Counted from the stretch's first letter, positions 16,512 to 29,630 are shown. The stretch is DNA of 64,000 nucleotides from Burkholderia sp. FERM BP-3421 (GCF_028657905.1 NZ_CP117782.1:3534001-3598000); one strand, 5' to 3'. The notes: generated by a model from the letters alone, not told the origin. Program-made: numbers and translations.

Positions 16512-17288
16512 ATGGCATACGAGAACATCCTGGTGGAGACCCGGGGCCGGGTCGGGCTGATCACGCTGAATCGTCCGAAGGCGCTCAATGCGCTGAACGA
16601 CGCGTTGATGGATGAGCTGGGCGCGGCGCTGAAGGCGTTCGACGCGGACGATGCGATCGGGGCGATCGTGCTGACCGGCAGCGAGAAGGCGTTCGCGGCG
16701 GGGGCGGACATCGGCATGATGGCGACGTACACCTATATGGATGTGTACAAGGGCGACTACATCACGCGCAACTGGGAGGCGGTGCGGCAGATCCGCAAGC
16801 CGGTCATTGCGGCGGTGGCGGGTTTTGCGCTGGGCGGCGGCTGCGAGCTGGCGATGATGTGCGACATCATTTTCGCGGCGGATACCGCGAAGTTCGGTCA
16901 GCCGGAGATCAAGCTTGGCGTGATGCCGGGTGCGGGCGGCACGCAGCGTCTGCCGCGCGCGGTGTCGAAGGCGAAGGCGATGGACATGTGCCTGACCGCG
17001 CGCCTCATGGGCGCGGACGAGGCGGAGCGGGCGGGGCTGGTGTCGCGGGTGCTGCCTGCCGACAAGCTGCTTGACGAGGCGATCGCGGCGGCGGCCACGA
17101 TCAGCGAGTTCTCGCTGCCGGCCGTGATGATGGTGAAGGAGTCGGTCAATCGCGCGTATGAGACGACGCTGGCCGAGGGCGTGCAGTTCGAGCGGCGCCT
17201 GTTCCACTCGTTGTTCGCGACCGAGGACCAGAAGGAAGGGATGGCCGCTTTCGTCGAGAAGCGCAAGGCGGTGTTCAAGCATCGCTGA
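16512..17288 (+). CDS. paaF: Enoyl-CoA hydratase (probable PaaF)
   Basis: 258 residues with a crotonase fold. FAAGADIGMM and AGFALGGGCELAMMCD form the oxyanion hole with the first catalytic Glu, and GQPEIKLGVMPGAGGTQRLPR contains the second Glu, the full hydratase pair. In this setting it would hydrate 2,3-dehydroadipyl-CoA in phenylacetate breakdown, although the family is broad and fatty-acid substrates are possible. GAGGAGTAG just before the ATG is a strong ribosome site. It shares the presumed PaaR operator with paaN. Confidence 0.85.
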   Translation: MAYENILVETRGRVGLITLNRPKALNALNDALMDELGAALKAFDADDAIGAIVLTGSEKAFAAGADIGMMATYTYMDVYKGDYITRNWEAVRQIRKPVIAAVAGFALGGGCELAMMCDIIFAADTAKFGQPEIKLGVMPGAGGTQRLPRAVSKAKAMDMCLTARLMGADEAERAGLVSRVLPADKLLDEAIAAAATISEFSLPAVMMVKESVNRAYETTLAEGVQFERRLFHSLFATEDQKEGMAAFVEKRKAVFKHR

Positions 17289-17355
17289 TCGCGTGACCGT
17301 ATCGGTGTGCTCGAGCGTGCCGATACGGTCGTTTAAAAATCTTTCACGAAAGGGC

Positions 17356-17384
17356 TTGCGCGGCGGGAAAAGCGTGCCTACAAT
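17356..17384 (+). promoter_or_regulatory. rRNA operon promoter P1
   Basis: TTGCGC, 17 bp, TACAAT. It lies about 420 bp before 16S in an AT-richer leader. Confidence 0.6.
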
Positions 17385-17511
17385 CACGCCTCTTTCGCGC
17401 TAACGGAAACGCAGCGCGAAGGAAGAGAAGCAAAGCCTGGCGCGGGTTTCAAGCGTGTTGGGCAAAGATGGTTGATCGATAGCAGGACGATCAGCGCGAT
17501 GAAAAAAGTTG

Positions 17512-17540
17512 TTGACGCGCTGCTCTGAATTGATCATAAT
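17512..17540 (+). promoter_or_regulatory. rRNA operon promoter P2
   Basis: TTGACG, 17 bp, CATAAT, preceded by an A tract (GATGAAAAAAGTTG) resembling an UP element. Transcription would begin near 17547. Tandem promoters are usual for rRNA operons. Confidence 0.7.
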
Positions 17541-17612
17541 CTCGCTTCTCTGCTGCTGAAAATGCAGCGCTGCTGAGAAGGTCGATAAGAAGTCCGGCCC
17601 GCCTCGCAGATG

Positions 17613-17624
17613 TGCTCTTTAAAA
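17613..17624 (+). promoter_or_regulatory. boxA antitermination signal in the 16S leader
   Basis: TGCTCTTTAAAA matches the boxA consensus TGCTCTTTAACA bound by NusB/NusE. It is in the leader between P2 and 16S. The rest of the 17385-17802 leader shows no gene. Confidence 0.65.
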
Positions 17625-17802
17625 ATTAACAGCCGATAAGTGTGGGCGCTTGATGGGATGCGAGTCTGATCTTCGGATCGGATCAAGCAAAAGTATCAAG
17701 AGTCTCACACTAAAGTAAGTCAGGTTTATGAAGCAATTCATATACCTGTCAGCTTTGAGTGAGCGACCGGTTTCTAACGAAACCGAAAACAGTAACAGGT
17801 AT

Positions 17803-19331
<1,529 letters not shown>

Positions 19332-19390
19332 CGAGCTTCGCACAAAGTTGAGCGCTCACGCTTATCGGCTGTTTATCAAGACAGACTCAG

Positions 19391-19467
19391 GGGTCTGTAG
19401 CTCAGTCGGTTAGAGCACCGTCTTGATAAGGCGGGGGTCGTTGGTTCGAATCCAACCAGACCCACCA
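19391..19467 (+). tRNA. tRNA-Ile (GAU anticodon)
   Basis: A 77-nt cloverleaf beginning GGGTCTGTAGCTCAG, with anticodon loop CTTGATAAG reading GAT, T-arm GTTGGTTCGAATCCAAC and encoded ACCA end. The acceptor stem GGGTCTG/CAGACCC is perfect. It has the standard position in the 16S-23S spacer. Confidence 0.97.
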
Positions 19468-19546
19468 AGTTGTCTGACGTGTGATGGTTCAGTGCTTCGG
19501 TACTGTGCCGCTAACCGCGGGCAGAAACCTGAGGAAGTCTCTGTAT

Positions 19547-19618
19547 GGGGGCATAGCTCAGCTAGGAGAGCACCTGCTTTGCAAGCAGGGGTCGGTTCGA
19601 TCCCGTCTGCCTCCACAA
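19547..19618 (+). tRNA. tRNA-Ala (UGC anticodon), apparently damaged: shortened variable/T arm and CAA in place of CCA
   Basis: The acceptor GGGGGCA/TGCCTCC, D arm and anticodon stem-loop CCTGC-TTTGCAA-GCAGG (anticodon TGC) are intact. Only six bases (GGTCGG) lie between the anticodon stem and the T-loop TTCGATC, where a normal tRNA has ten, so variable loop plus 5' T-stem are about 4 nt short. The 3' end reads CTCCACAA rather than CTCCACCA. Functional alanine tRNA from this copy is doubtful. Either the gene is a real pseudogene covered by other rRNA operons, or the sequence has small deletion errors. Confidence 0.8.
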
Positions 19619-19622
19619 TCTT

Positions 19623-19660
19623 CAATGACAAGCGTTCGACGTGATCGAACTTTGTCATTG
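19623..19660 (+). other. Stem-loop in the tRNA-Ala to 23S spacer
   Basis: CAATGACAA (19623-19631) pairs with TTGTCATTG (19652-19660), and inside it GTTCGA with TCGAAC. It is probably a pre-rRNA processing stem. Confidence 0.55.
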
Positions 19661-19707
19661 GCGATTGAGCCAGTCAGAGTGATATGAGTAATACCATATC
19701 GGCTGTC

Positions 19708-19720
19708 GTTCTTTAACAAT
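19708..19720 (+). promoter_or_regulatory. boxA antitermination signal before 23S
   Basis: GTTCTTTAACAAT, the spacer copy of boxA, is about 190 bp before 23S. It keeps transcription processive into 23S. The remainder of 19661-19908 shows no gene. Confidence 0.65.
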
Positions 19721-19908
19721 CTGGAAGAAGTAAGTAATTTGGATAGCGGAAGCGTCTTGAGATGGACGTGAAAACTATCCGGGTTGTGATTGTATCGATG
19801 TATCTCAAGATGATTCGAACTTCATGTTCGGCTCAATTGGAATACGGCACAACGCGAGAACTCAACCTGTAACGGCTGTAAGTCGAAAGACGAGACAGAC
19901 TCGTTATA

Positions 19909-22782
<2,874 letters not shown>

Positions 22783-22796
22783 AACAAGTCTGTCTC

Positions 22797-22854
22797 GATG
22801 TCCGTCAGCGCTTCAGCGCAGACGGACATCGAGCGTCGAGTGCAAGGCACTCGA
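22797..22854 (+). other. Two perfect stem-loops in the 23S-5S spacer
   Basis: CGATGTCCGTC (22797-22807 side) pairs with GACGGACATCG (22821-22831), with an inner GCGC-TTCA-GCGC stem. TCGAGTGC (22836-22843) pairs with GCACTCGA (22847-22854) around AAG. They are likely RNase III/E processing substrates. Confidence 0.6.
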
Positions 22855-22962
22855 TGTACGACGGTTGAAGTACCGCGTACGTGTGAGATACAACCTCACA
22901 ACCCCAAAATTACTGCTTCTTCCCAGATTGGTCGCGTTGCGAAGCAGCGCGACAACCCTCTT

Positions 22963-23078
22963 TGCCTGATGACCATAGCGAGTCGGTCCCACCCCTTCCC
23001 ATCCCGAACAGGACCGTGAAACGACTCTACGCCGATGATAGTGCGGATTGCCCGTGTGAAAGTAGGTAATCGTCAGGC
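22963..23078 (+). rRNA. rrf: 5S ribosomal RNA
   Basis: TGCCTGATGACCATAGCGAG to GTAATCGTCAGGC, about 116 nt; the terminal helix TGCCTGA/TCAGGC closes. The conserved CCCATCCCGAACAGG loop is present. Confidence 0.95.
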
Positions 23079-23088
23079 TCCCTCTGCC

Positions 23089-23125
23089 AAAACCCCCGCC
23101 CATCCGGCGGGGGTTTTGCTTTTTG
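23089..23125 (+). terminator. Intrinsic terminator of the rRNA operon
   Basis: AAAACCCCCGCC-CATCC-GGCGGGGGTTTT followed by GCTTTTTG. It is a strong 12-bp stem directly after 5S. Confidence 0.9.
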
Positions 23126-23238
23126 CGCGCCCGAATTCTCCCTTCTCCCTATAGCCGTCGACCGAGCGAGTGTCGGACAGGTTTGCCCGTCGAGCGTAAA
23201 ATCCGTCGAACCCACACCTACGCCGACAACACGACACA

Positions 23239-25314
23239 ATGAATGCTTCGATCCGGACTGCGCGCGCGGTCTGTCCGCATGATTGTCCCGATACCTGCGC
23301 GATGCGCGTTTCTGTCGAAGATGGCAGGGCGATCAAGGTAACCGGGGACCCGGATCATCCGCCGACACAAGGCGTGCTTTGCACCAAGGTGATGCGATAC
23401 GCGGAGCGTGTCCATCATCCCGAACGTCTGACCACGCCGCTCAAGCGCGTCGGGCGCAAAGGCGAGGGACGTTTCGAACCGATCAGCTGGGACGAAGCGA
23501 ATCGGCTCGTGGCGGAACGGCTCGGTGAAATCGCGGCGCGCGCGCCGGAGGCAATCGTTCCCTACAGCTACGCCGGAACGATGGGCCTGATCCAGGGCGA
23601 AAGCATCGCCCAACGTTTCTTCAACGTGCTCGGCGCTTCGCGACTCGAACGAACCATTTGCTCTGCGGCCGGCGCGGCCGGGTTGCGTTATACCTACGGC
23701 GCCAGCATCGGGATGCATGTCGAGTTCTTCGAGGAAAGCGAGCTGATCCTGATCTGGGGTGGCAACCCCATCGCCTCGAATCTGCATTTCTGGACCCGTG
23801 CGCAGGAAGCGAAGCGACGTGGCGCCAAACTGATCGCAATTGATCCCTATCGGTCGCTAACTGCCGAGAAATGTCATCAACATATCGCGCTGAAACCTGG
23901 CACGGACGGCGCCTTGGCGTTGGGGATGATGCACGTATTGATCGAGGAAGACCTGCTCGATCACGGCTATATCGATACATATACGCTCGGCTTCGAGGGC
24001 ATGAAGGCGCGCGCCCTGAGCTATCCGCCGTCGCGCGCCGCCCAGATCTGCGGCATTCCGGCCGAGCAGATCATCGAGTTGGCGCGGTTGTACGGCCGCA
24101 CCCGCAAGTCCGCGATCCGCCTCAACTACGGCATGCAGCGTGTGCGCGGCGGCGGCAACGCCGTGCGGGCGATCGCGAGCCTGCCCTCGCTGACGGGCGC
24201 GTGGCGGGATCGCGCCGGCGGCCTGCTGATGTCGTCGTCCGAGTGGGCGCCGACCAACCCGGCGGGACTCGGCCGTCCCGACTTGCTTCCCGGCTGGCCG
24301 GATCGCCTGCCGCGGCTCATCAACATGAACGCGATCGGCGACGCGCTCGTCCATGCGGGCGATGCCTCGTTCGGCCCGAAGATCGAGGCGATCATCGTCT
24401 ACAACTCGAACCCCGTCGCCGTCGCACCGGACTCGGCGAAGGTCGCGGCGGGATTCGCGAGAGAGGATCTGTTCACGGTCGTACTCGAGCATTTCATGAC
24501 CGACACCGCCGACTACGCCGACATCCTGCTGCCGGCCACCTCGCAGCTTGAGCACCTGGACGTGCACAAGTCGTACGGGCATACGCACGTGATGGCGAAC
24601 CTGCCCGCGATCGCGCCGCTCGCCGACGCGCGTCCCAATACCGAAATCTTTCGCGGTTTCGCGAAAAGCATGGGACTCGATCATCCCGCGCTCTATGACG
24701 ACGACGAGGCGCTCGCGCGCATCGCGCTGCGCTGGGACGATCCGATGCTGCAAAGCGACTGGGAAACGCTCAAGCAGGCGGGCTGGCTCAAGCTGAAGAT
24801 CGCCGATGCGCCTTTTGCCGCAGGCGGTTTCCGTACCCCGTCCGGCAAGTGCGAGTTCCATAGCCCGCGCCTCGAGGAAATGGGCCTGGACCCGCTGCCC
24901 GATTACCTGCCGCCGTATGAGTCCGCGGACGGCGCACCCGAACTGGCGGCCCGCTACCCGCTGGCAATGATCTCGCCGCCGGCGCGCAACTTCCTGAACA
25001 GTACTTTCGTCAACGTGGCCAGCCTGCGCGCGACGGAAGGCGAGCCGCACCTCGACATGCATCCCGACGATGCCGCCGAGCGCGGGATTGCCGACGGCGA
25101 TACCGTGCGGATCTTCAACGATCGCGGCGCGTTGAATGCAAAAGCGCGCGTGACGGACCGCGCGCGCGAAGGCCTCGTGGTAGGGCTGTCGATCTGGTGG
25201 AAGAAATTCGCGGCCGACGGGCGCAACGCGAACGAGGTCACGAGCCAGGCGCTGACCGATCTCGGCCGGGCTGCGACGTTCTACGACTGTCTGGTCGAAG
25301 TGGAGCGCGGATGA
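23239..25314 (+). CDS. Molybdopterin oxidoreductase of the DMSO reductase superfamily
   Basis: 691 residues. The N-terminal CPHDCPDTC with a later Cys48 (C12, C16, C20, C48; CX3CX3CX27C) binds a 4Fe-4S cluster. The central domains carry IWGGNPIASN and IDPYRS, and the end (PLAMISPPARNFLNSTF, GIADGDTVRIFNDRG) is the molybdopterin-guanine-dinucleotide-binding cap. There is no twin-arginine signal, so it is cytoplasmic. The substrate is unknown: no electron-transfer or membrane subunit is adjacent. The single-subunit form resembles BisC-like or formate dehydrogenase-like orphans. It starts 114 bp after the rRNA terminator and so has its own promoter. Confidence 0.88.
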   Translation: MNASIRTARAVCPHDCPDTCAMRVSVEDGRAIKVTGDPDHPPTQGVLCTKVMRYAERVHHPERLTTPLKRVGRKGEGRFEPISWDEANRLVAERLGEIAARAPEAIVPYSYAGTMGLIQGESIAQRFFNVLGASRLERTICSAAGAAGLRYTYGASIGMHVEFFEESELILIWGGNPIASNLHFWTRAQEAKRRGAKLIAIDPYRSLTAEKCHQHIALKPGTDGALALGMMHVLIEEDLLDHGYIDTYTLGFEGMKARALSYPPSRAAQICGIPAEQIIELARLYGRTRKSAIRLNYGMQRVRGGGNAVRAIASLPSLTGAWRDRAGGLLMSSSEWAPTNPAGLGRPDLLPGWPDRLPRLINMNAIGDALVHAGDASFGPKIEAIIVYNSNPVAVAPDSAKVAAGFAREDLFTVVLEHFMTDTADYADILLPATSQLEHLDVHKSYGHTHVMANLPAIAPLADARPNTEIFRGFAKSMGLDHPALYDDDEALARIALRWDDPMLQSDWETLKQAGWLKLKIADAPFAAGGFRTPSGKCEFHSPRLEEMGLDPLPDYLPPYESADGAPELAARYPLAMISPPARNFLNSTFVNVASLRATEGEPHLDMHPDDAAERGIADGDTVRIFNDRGALNAKARVTDRAREGLVVGLSIWWKKFAADGRNANEVTSQALTDLGRAATFYDCLVEVERG

Positions 25315-25444
25315 CCGCTGGATGGTGGTTTCCGGGGTGGATGCAAGTTGGAAAGGAGCGTCTAACCCGGTTGTCTCGGAAGGGGTGACCGGCTAGGATG
25401 CGTTTTAGCACGACCATTCGAAAATCGCCGAGGAGACGCGTTGC

Positions 25445-27118
25445 ATGGACAAGATTTGGCTGAAGTCGTACCCGCCCGGCGTTCCAGCCGAAATTGACGC
25501 GTCCCGCTACCCCTCCTTCACGGACCTGCTCGAGGAAAGCTTCCGCGATTATCGCGATCGTGCTGCTTTCATCTGTATGGGCAAGTCGATCACCTACGGC
25601 GAGCTTGACGCGATGTCGCGCAAGCTCGGCGCGTGGTTCCAGTCGCGCGGCCTCGCGCCCGGCGCGCGCGTCGCGATCATGATGCCGAACGTGCTGCAGT
25701 ATCCGGTGGCGATCGCCGCCGTGCTGCGCGCCGGCTACGTGGTGGTCAACGTCAATCCGCTCTACACGCCGCGCGAACTCGAGCACCAGCTGAAAGACAG
25801 CGGCGCCGAGGCGATCGTGATCCTCGAGAATTTCGCTTCCACGCTGCAGGCGGTCATCGCGAAGTCTTCGATCAAGCATGTGATCGTCGCGTCGATGGGC
25901 GACCTGATGGGCCTGAAAGGGCTGCTCGTCAATTTCGTCGTGCGCCGCGTGAAGAAGATGGTGCCGGCCTGGAGCCTGCCGTCCTACACCCGTTTCAACA
26001 CGGCGGTCGCGGAAGGCGGCAGGCAGGCGCTGAAGCCCGTCAAGCAGGGCCCCGGCGACGTCGCCTTCCTGCAATACACGGGCGGCACGACCGGCGTGGC
26101 GAAGGGCGCGACGCTGACTCATCGGAACATCGTCGCGAACGTGCTGCAGTCGGCCGCCTGGAATGAGCCGGCGCGTACCTTGCATCCGGAGGTCAAGGTG
26201 TTCATCACCGTGGTGGCGCTGCCGCTTTACCACGTGTTCGCGCTGACGGTCTGCGGGTTCCTGACGATGCGCACCGGCGGGACCGGGATTCTGATTCCGA
26301 ACCCGCGCGACATCGGCGGCATGATCAAGGAATTGCAGGGCTACCAGATCTCGACGATTCCCGCGGTTAACACGCTGTACAACGCGATGTTGAATCATCC
26401 CGATTTCGACAAGCTGGACTTGTCGAAGCTGGCGATCGCCAACGCGGGCGGGATGGCGATCCAGGAAAGCATCGCGAAGCGCTGGGCCGAACGAACCAAG
26501 GTGCCGATCGTCGAGGGCTACGGCTTGTCGGAGACGTCGCCGTGCGCGACCTGCAATCCGGTGCTCTCGTCCGAATACAACGGCACGATCGGCCTGCCGC
26601 TGCCGTCGACCGAGGTGTCGATCCGCGACGACGCGGGAAACGAGGTGCCGCTCGGCGAACCGGGCGAAATCTGCATCCGCGGTCCGCAGGTGATGGCCGG
26701 CTATTGGAACCGGCCGGACGAGACCGCCAAGGTCATGTTCCCGGACGGGTTCTTCAAGTCCGGCGACGTCGGCGTGATGGACGAGCGGGGCTATGTGAAG
26801 ATCGTCGACCGCAAGAAGGACATGATCCTGGTGTCCGGCTTCAACGTGTATCCGAACGAGATCGAGGACGTCGTCGCGTCGCACCCGGGGGTCTACGAGG
26901 TGGCGGCTGTGGGCGTGCCCGACGAGCATTCGGGCGAGGCGGTGAAGCTGTTCGTCGTGAGGAAGGATCCGGCCTTGACGGACAAGGACCTGATTGCGTT
27001 CTGCAAGGAACGCCTCACCGGCTACAAGCGGCCGAAGCTCATCGAATTCCGTACCGAGCTGCCGAAGACCAATGTCGGCAAGATCCTGCGCCGCGAGTTG
27101 CGCGACGGCAAGGCCTGA
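25445..27118 (+). CDS. fadD: Long-chain fatty-acid--CoA ligase
   Basis: 557 residues, an ANL-family adenylate-forming enzyme. YTGGTTGVAKGATLTH (about residue 210) is the P-loop, VEGYGLSETSP the adenine motif, GDVGVMDERGYVKIVDRKKDMILVSGFNVYPNEIE the hinge and A8 region, and PKTNVGKILRREL the C-terminal catalytic Lys. It activates fatty acids to acyl-CoA for beta-oxidation or phospholipid synthesis. GAGGAGACGCG precedes the ATG. The chain-length preference is inferred from overall FadD resemblance. Confidence 0.88.
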   Translation: MDKIWLKSYPPGVPAEIDASRYPSFTDLLEESFRDYRDRAAFICMGKSITYGELDAMSRKLGAWFQSRGLAPGARVAIMMPNVLQYPVAIAAVLRAGYVVVNVNPLYTPRELEHQLKDSGAEAIVILENFASTLQAVIAKSSIKHVIVASMGDLMGLKGLLVNFVVRRVKKMVPAWSLPSYTRFNTAVAEGGRQALKPVKQGPGDVAFLQYTGGTTGVAKGATLTHRNIVANVLQSAAWNEPARTLHPEVKVFITVVALPLYHVFALTVCGFLTMRTGGTGILIPNPRDIGGMIKELQGYQISTIPAVNTLYNAMLNHPDFDKLDLSKLAIANAGGMAIQESIAKRWAERTKVPIVEGYGLSETSPCATCNPVLSSEYNGTIGLPLPSTEVSIRDDAGNEVPLGEPGEICIRGPQVMAGYWNRPDETAKVMFPDGFFKSGDVGVMDERGYVKIVDRKKDMILVSGFNVYPNEIEDVVASHPGVYEVAAVGVPDEHSGEAVKLFVVRKDPALTDKDLIAFCKERLTGYKRPKLIEFRTELPKTNVGKILRRELRDGKA

Positions 27119-27174
27119 GGCTCGGGCCCGCCGCGCCGCACGCGCGCAGCGCGGGAGAGGGTGGCAAAAACAAG

Positions 27175-27197
27175 AAAGGCGCCCGAGGGCGCCTTTT
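27175..27197. terminator. Bidirectional terminator between fadD and the porin gene
   Basis: AAAGGCGCCC-GA-GGGCGCCTTT with an extra T. A and T runs on both sides suit the convergent genes. Confidence 0.75.
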
Positions 27198-27229
27198 GAG
27201 TATCCTACGGTCTTGTTGTTTGAGCTGGA

Positions 27230-28411
27230 TCAGAACTTGTGGCGGATGCCGACCGTCGCGGCCACCTGGTTCGGCGACTTCGATGCCGTCAGGTTGTTGA
27301 TGGCCGCCACCGCCGCCTGGCCGGTCGAGTCGTAGCCCAGCGCGTGCTGGTAGACGCCGATCACGTAGATGTCGGTGCGCTTCGACAGGAAATAGTCGAG
27401 GCCGAGGTTGACCTGGTGGTATTGCGCCGCGGCCAGCCCATTGACCTTCGAGCCGCGCGTGTAGTCGTACGCCACGCCTGCGAGCAGCGCCGGGGTCAGC
27501 TGATACTTGAAGTTCGCCTCGACGTTGTGGAAGGCCGCGGAGCCCTGCAGGTTCAGCGGGTTCAAGCCTACGCCGGCCGTCGAGCCGACATCGCCGAAGC
27601 GCGTGTAGCTGTAGGTCAGGCCGAGCGTGGCCGCGCCGATCGTGTAGGCGCCGCCCGCCGCCGCGATCTGCAGCGTGTTCGCGGACGCATAGCCCTTGTA
27701 CACCGGGCTCGTCATGTTGAGCCCCGAGGTCGTGGAGGTCGACGGGTTCGAGTTCGGGTTGTTGCCGAAGAACGAGTAGTTCGGGTTGCGCGCGTTCACG
27801 TAACCGACGCCGAGCACCAGCGGGCCGTTCGCGTAACCGGCGCCGAGCGACCAGATCTGGTTGCGGCTGAAGTTGCCGGCGACGCCGCCCAGGCTGTACA
27901 GGCCGCCGAACGTGAAGCCGCCGTAGGTCGGGCTCGTGTACTTGACCGCGTTGTTGACGCGATTGGCGTTGTTCATGTTGTCGAGGTCGCCCGGGTGCGC
28001 ACCGATGTAGCCCGCCCACTGGCTGCCGCTTTCCAGCGCGCCCGTGTAGTCGACGACGGAGTCATACTGGCGACCCAGCGTGACCGTGCCGTACTGGCCG
28101 CTCGACAGGCCGACGAACGCTTGCCGGCCGAACATGTCGCCACCTTGGCCGAGCGAACCGTTCGACACGCTGAAGCCGTTCTCGAGCACGAAGATCGCCT
28201 TCAGACCGCCACCGAGGTCTTCCGAGCCCTTCAAGCCGAAGCGGCTGCCCTGCAGCACGCCGCTTGACTGCTGGTACTGCTGGTGACCGCCGGCGTTGTT
28301 GTTGAACAGGATGCCCGCATCGATGATGCCGTACAGCGTCACGCTGCTTTGCGCGTGAGCCGCGCCAGCAAACGCGCTCAGCGCGACCAGCGCGAGAAGC
28401 GACTTTTTCAT
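27230..28411 (-). CDS. Gram-negative general porin
   Basis: 393 residues beginning MKKSLLALVALSAFAGAAHA, a clear Sec signal cut after AHA, then QSSVTLYGIIDAGILF, the usual first strand of beta-proteobacterial porins. QGSRFGLKGSEDLGGGLKAIFVLE is the conserved early strand pair, GVAYDYTRGSKV and YFLSKRTDIYVIGVYQ are late strands, and the chain ends GIRHKF with the terminal Phe needed for outer-membrane assembly. It forms trimeric diffusion channels; the solute is not predictable. GGAG precedes the ATG. Confidence 0.95.
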   Translation of the reverse strand: MKKSLLALVALSAFAGAAHAQSSVTLYGIIDAGILFNNNAGGHQQYQQSSGVLQGSRFGLKGSEDLGGGLKAIFVLENGFSVSNGSLGQGGDMFGRQAFVGLSSGQYGTVTLGRQYDSVVDYTGALESGSQWAGYIGAHPGDLDNMNNANRVNNAVKYTSPTYGGFTFGGLYSLGGVAGNFSRNQIWSLGAGYANGPLVLGVGYVNARNPNYSFFGNNPNSNPSTSTTSGLNMTSPVYKGYASANTLQIAAAGGAYTIGAATLGLTYSYTRFGDVGSTAGVGLNPLNLQGSAAFHNVEANFKYQLTPALLAGVAYDYTRGSKVNGLAAAQYHQVNLGLDYFLSKRTDIYVIGVYQHALGYDSTGQAAVAAINNLTASKSPNQVAATVGIRHKF

Positions 28412-28506
28412 TAATGGATCTCCAAGGATTACGAAATTATTTTGGCAGGGCAAATAGTTATGTTTTGGTGAGGCGCCCTGCTTGAACTTCGAAAGAAGTC
28501 GCTCGT

Positions 28507-28535
28507 AATGTAGCAAAAGGAATTTTCGGGACAAA
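28507..28535 (-). promoter_or_regulatory. Candidate porin promoter
   Basis: On the minus strand TTTGTC, 17 bp, TACATT, about 96 bp upstream of the porin start in an AT-rich intergenic region. The -35 is weak. The rest of 28412-28688 shows no gene. Confidence 0.4.
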
Positions 28536-28688
28536 GAGAAAGGAGCCCGGTCAACTCCGGCATGTTTCCTTTATGCAACAATGCTTGGAATCACGGGTTA
28601 ACCGCAATTTCCGCGTTGTGAACGGGTAGGTAACGCAATGATTTTCTTACCAAATCCTTTCGTTCGGCGCGGTGCATGGAGAAATGGA

Positions 28689-29315
28689 ATGGTGTTTGAC
28701 GAACTGATCAGCGAATTTGACCGCGGCCTGCGCTCGATGACGGGCATCAGCCGGATGAGCCGCCCGGTGCCGGCGCCGACGGCGTCGCCGCCCGCCGAAC
28801 TGAGCGCGGAGGAGCGCAAGCACGCGGCTGGCCTGATGCGCGTGAACCATGTCGGCGAAGTCTGCGCGCAGGCGCTTTATCAGGCGCAGAAGCTGACCAC
28901 GCGCTCGCCCGCGCTGAAGGCGATGTTCGAGGACGCCGCGCGCGAGGAAGAGGACCATCTCGCCTGGACCGCGCACCGGCTCAAGCAGCTGGACTCGCGC
29001 CCGAGCCTCCTGAACCCGCTGTGGTACGCGGGGGCGCTGGCGATCGGCGTGGTCGCGGGCCGGCTCGGCGACAAGGTCAGCCTCGGCTTCATGGCCGAGA
29101 CCGAGCGTCAGGTCGAGAGCCACCTGGAGGGGCATCTGTCGACCTTGCCGGCGGTGGACGTCGAGTCGCGCGCGATCGTCGAGCAGATGCGCGTGGACGA
29201 GGTCAAGCACGGCAAGTCGGCCAGCGACGCGGGCGGCATCGAGCTGCCGATGCCGGCGCGCATGCTGATGCGTGCGGCCTCGAAGGTGATGACCAGCACT
29301 GCGTACTATCTCTGA
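28689..29315 (+). CDS. coq7: Ubiquinone biosynthesis hydroxylase Coq7 (demethoxyubiquinone monooxygenase)
   Basis: 208 residues. Di-iron ligands are visible as NHVGEVCAQALYQAQ, EEEDHLAW, ETERQVESHLEGHL and MRVDEVKHG (the E...ExxH...E...ExxH pattern). It inserts the last ring hydroxyl of ubiquinone. I chose the ATG at 28689 (MVFDELISEFDRGLRS), which has GGAGA before it and matches the family start, over one 51 bp upstream. It is monocistronic and divergent from the porin gene. Confidence 0.93.
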   Translation: MVFDELISEFDRGLRSMTGISRMSRPVPAPTASPPAELSAEERKHAAGLMRVNHVGEVCAQALYQAQKLTTRSPALKAMFEDAAREEEDHLAWTAHRLKQLDSRPSLLNPLWYAGALAIGVVAGRLGDKVSLGFMAETERQVESHLEGHLSTLPAVDVESRAIVEQMRVDEVKHGKSASDAGGIELPMPARMLMRAASKVMTSTAYYL

Positions 29316-29565
29316 GCGACACCCCCGGGCGGCGCGCGAGCGCCCGCCCGGTTCCCCGCGCCGAAATCCCGCCTTTCCTCTGCCTTTTTCCCCGCCAAAA
29401 TGCCTGCCGCCACGCCCGTCTGGGCCGGACTTTTCACGTACCACCTTCACAACCTGCGGTAGCTCATTCATTTATAACGCTTTTTGGTATGAGGGTCAGC
29501 TTGAGGAGGTGAGCGTAAGTCCTTGTTCTAACTAACAAAATTCGTTAAAAAAACGCGCGACTCCC

Positions 29566-29594
29566 TTGACCGTCCCTGACCCTTCCTCTAAAGT
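29566..29594 (+). promoter_or_regulatory. Main promoter of the dcw cluster (Pmra)
   Basis: TTGACC, 17 bp, TAAAGT. The -10 overlaps the first of four GTG-headed repeats. Transcription would start near 29600, giving a leader of about 100 nt to mraZ. Apart from this signal 29316-29701 shows no gene. Confidence 0.65.
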
Positions 29595-29630
29595 GGGAGA
29601 CAGTGTGAGAAAGTGTATTTTTGTGTGATC
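29593..29630 (+). promoter_or_regulatory. MraZ operator: four GTG repeats at exact 10-bp spacing
   Basis: GTGGGAGACA, GTGTGAGAAA, GTGTATTTTT and GTGTGATCCG begin at 29593, 29603, 29613 and 29623. MraZ is known to bind short direct repeats of TGGGN type spaced by about ten bases upstream of its own gene. The arrangement over and after the -10 implies autorepression of the division cluster. Confidence 0.75.

Noticed and set aside
27230..28534. A longer porin start 123 bp upstream
   Set aside because: The signal peptide begins at 28411 with a ribosome site; the upstream residues would precede a cleavable signal.
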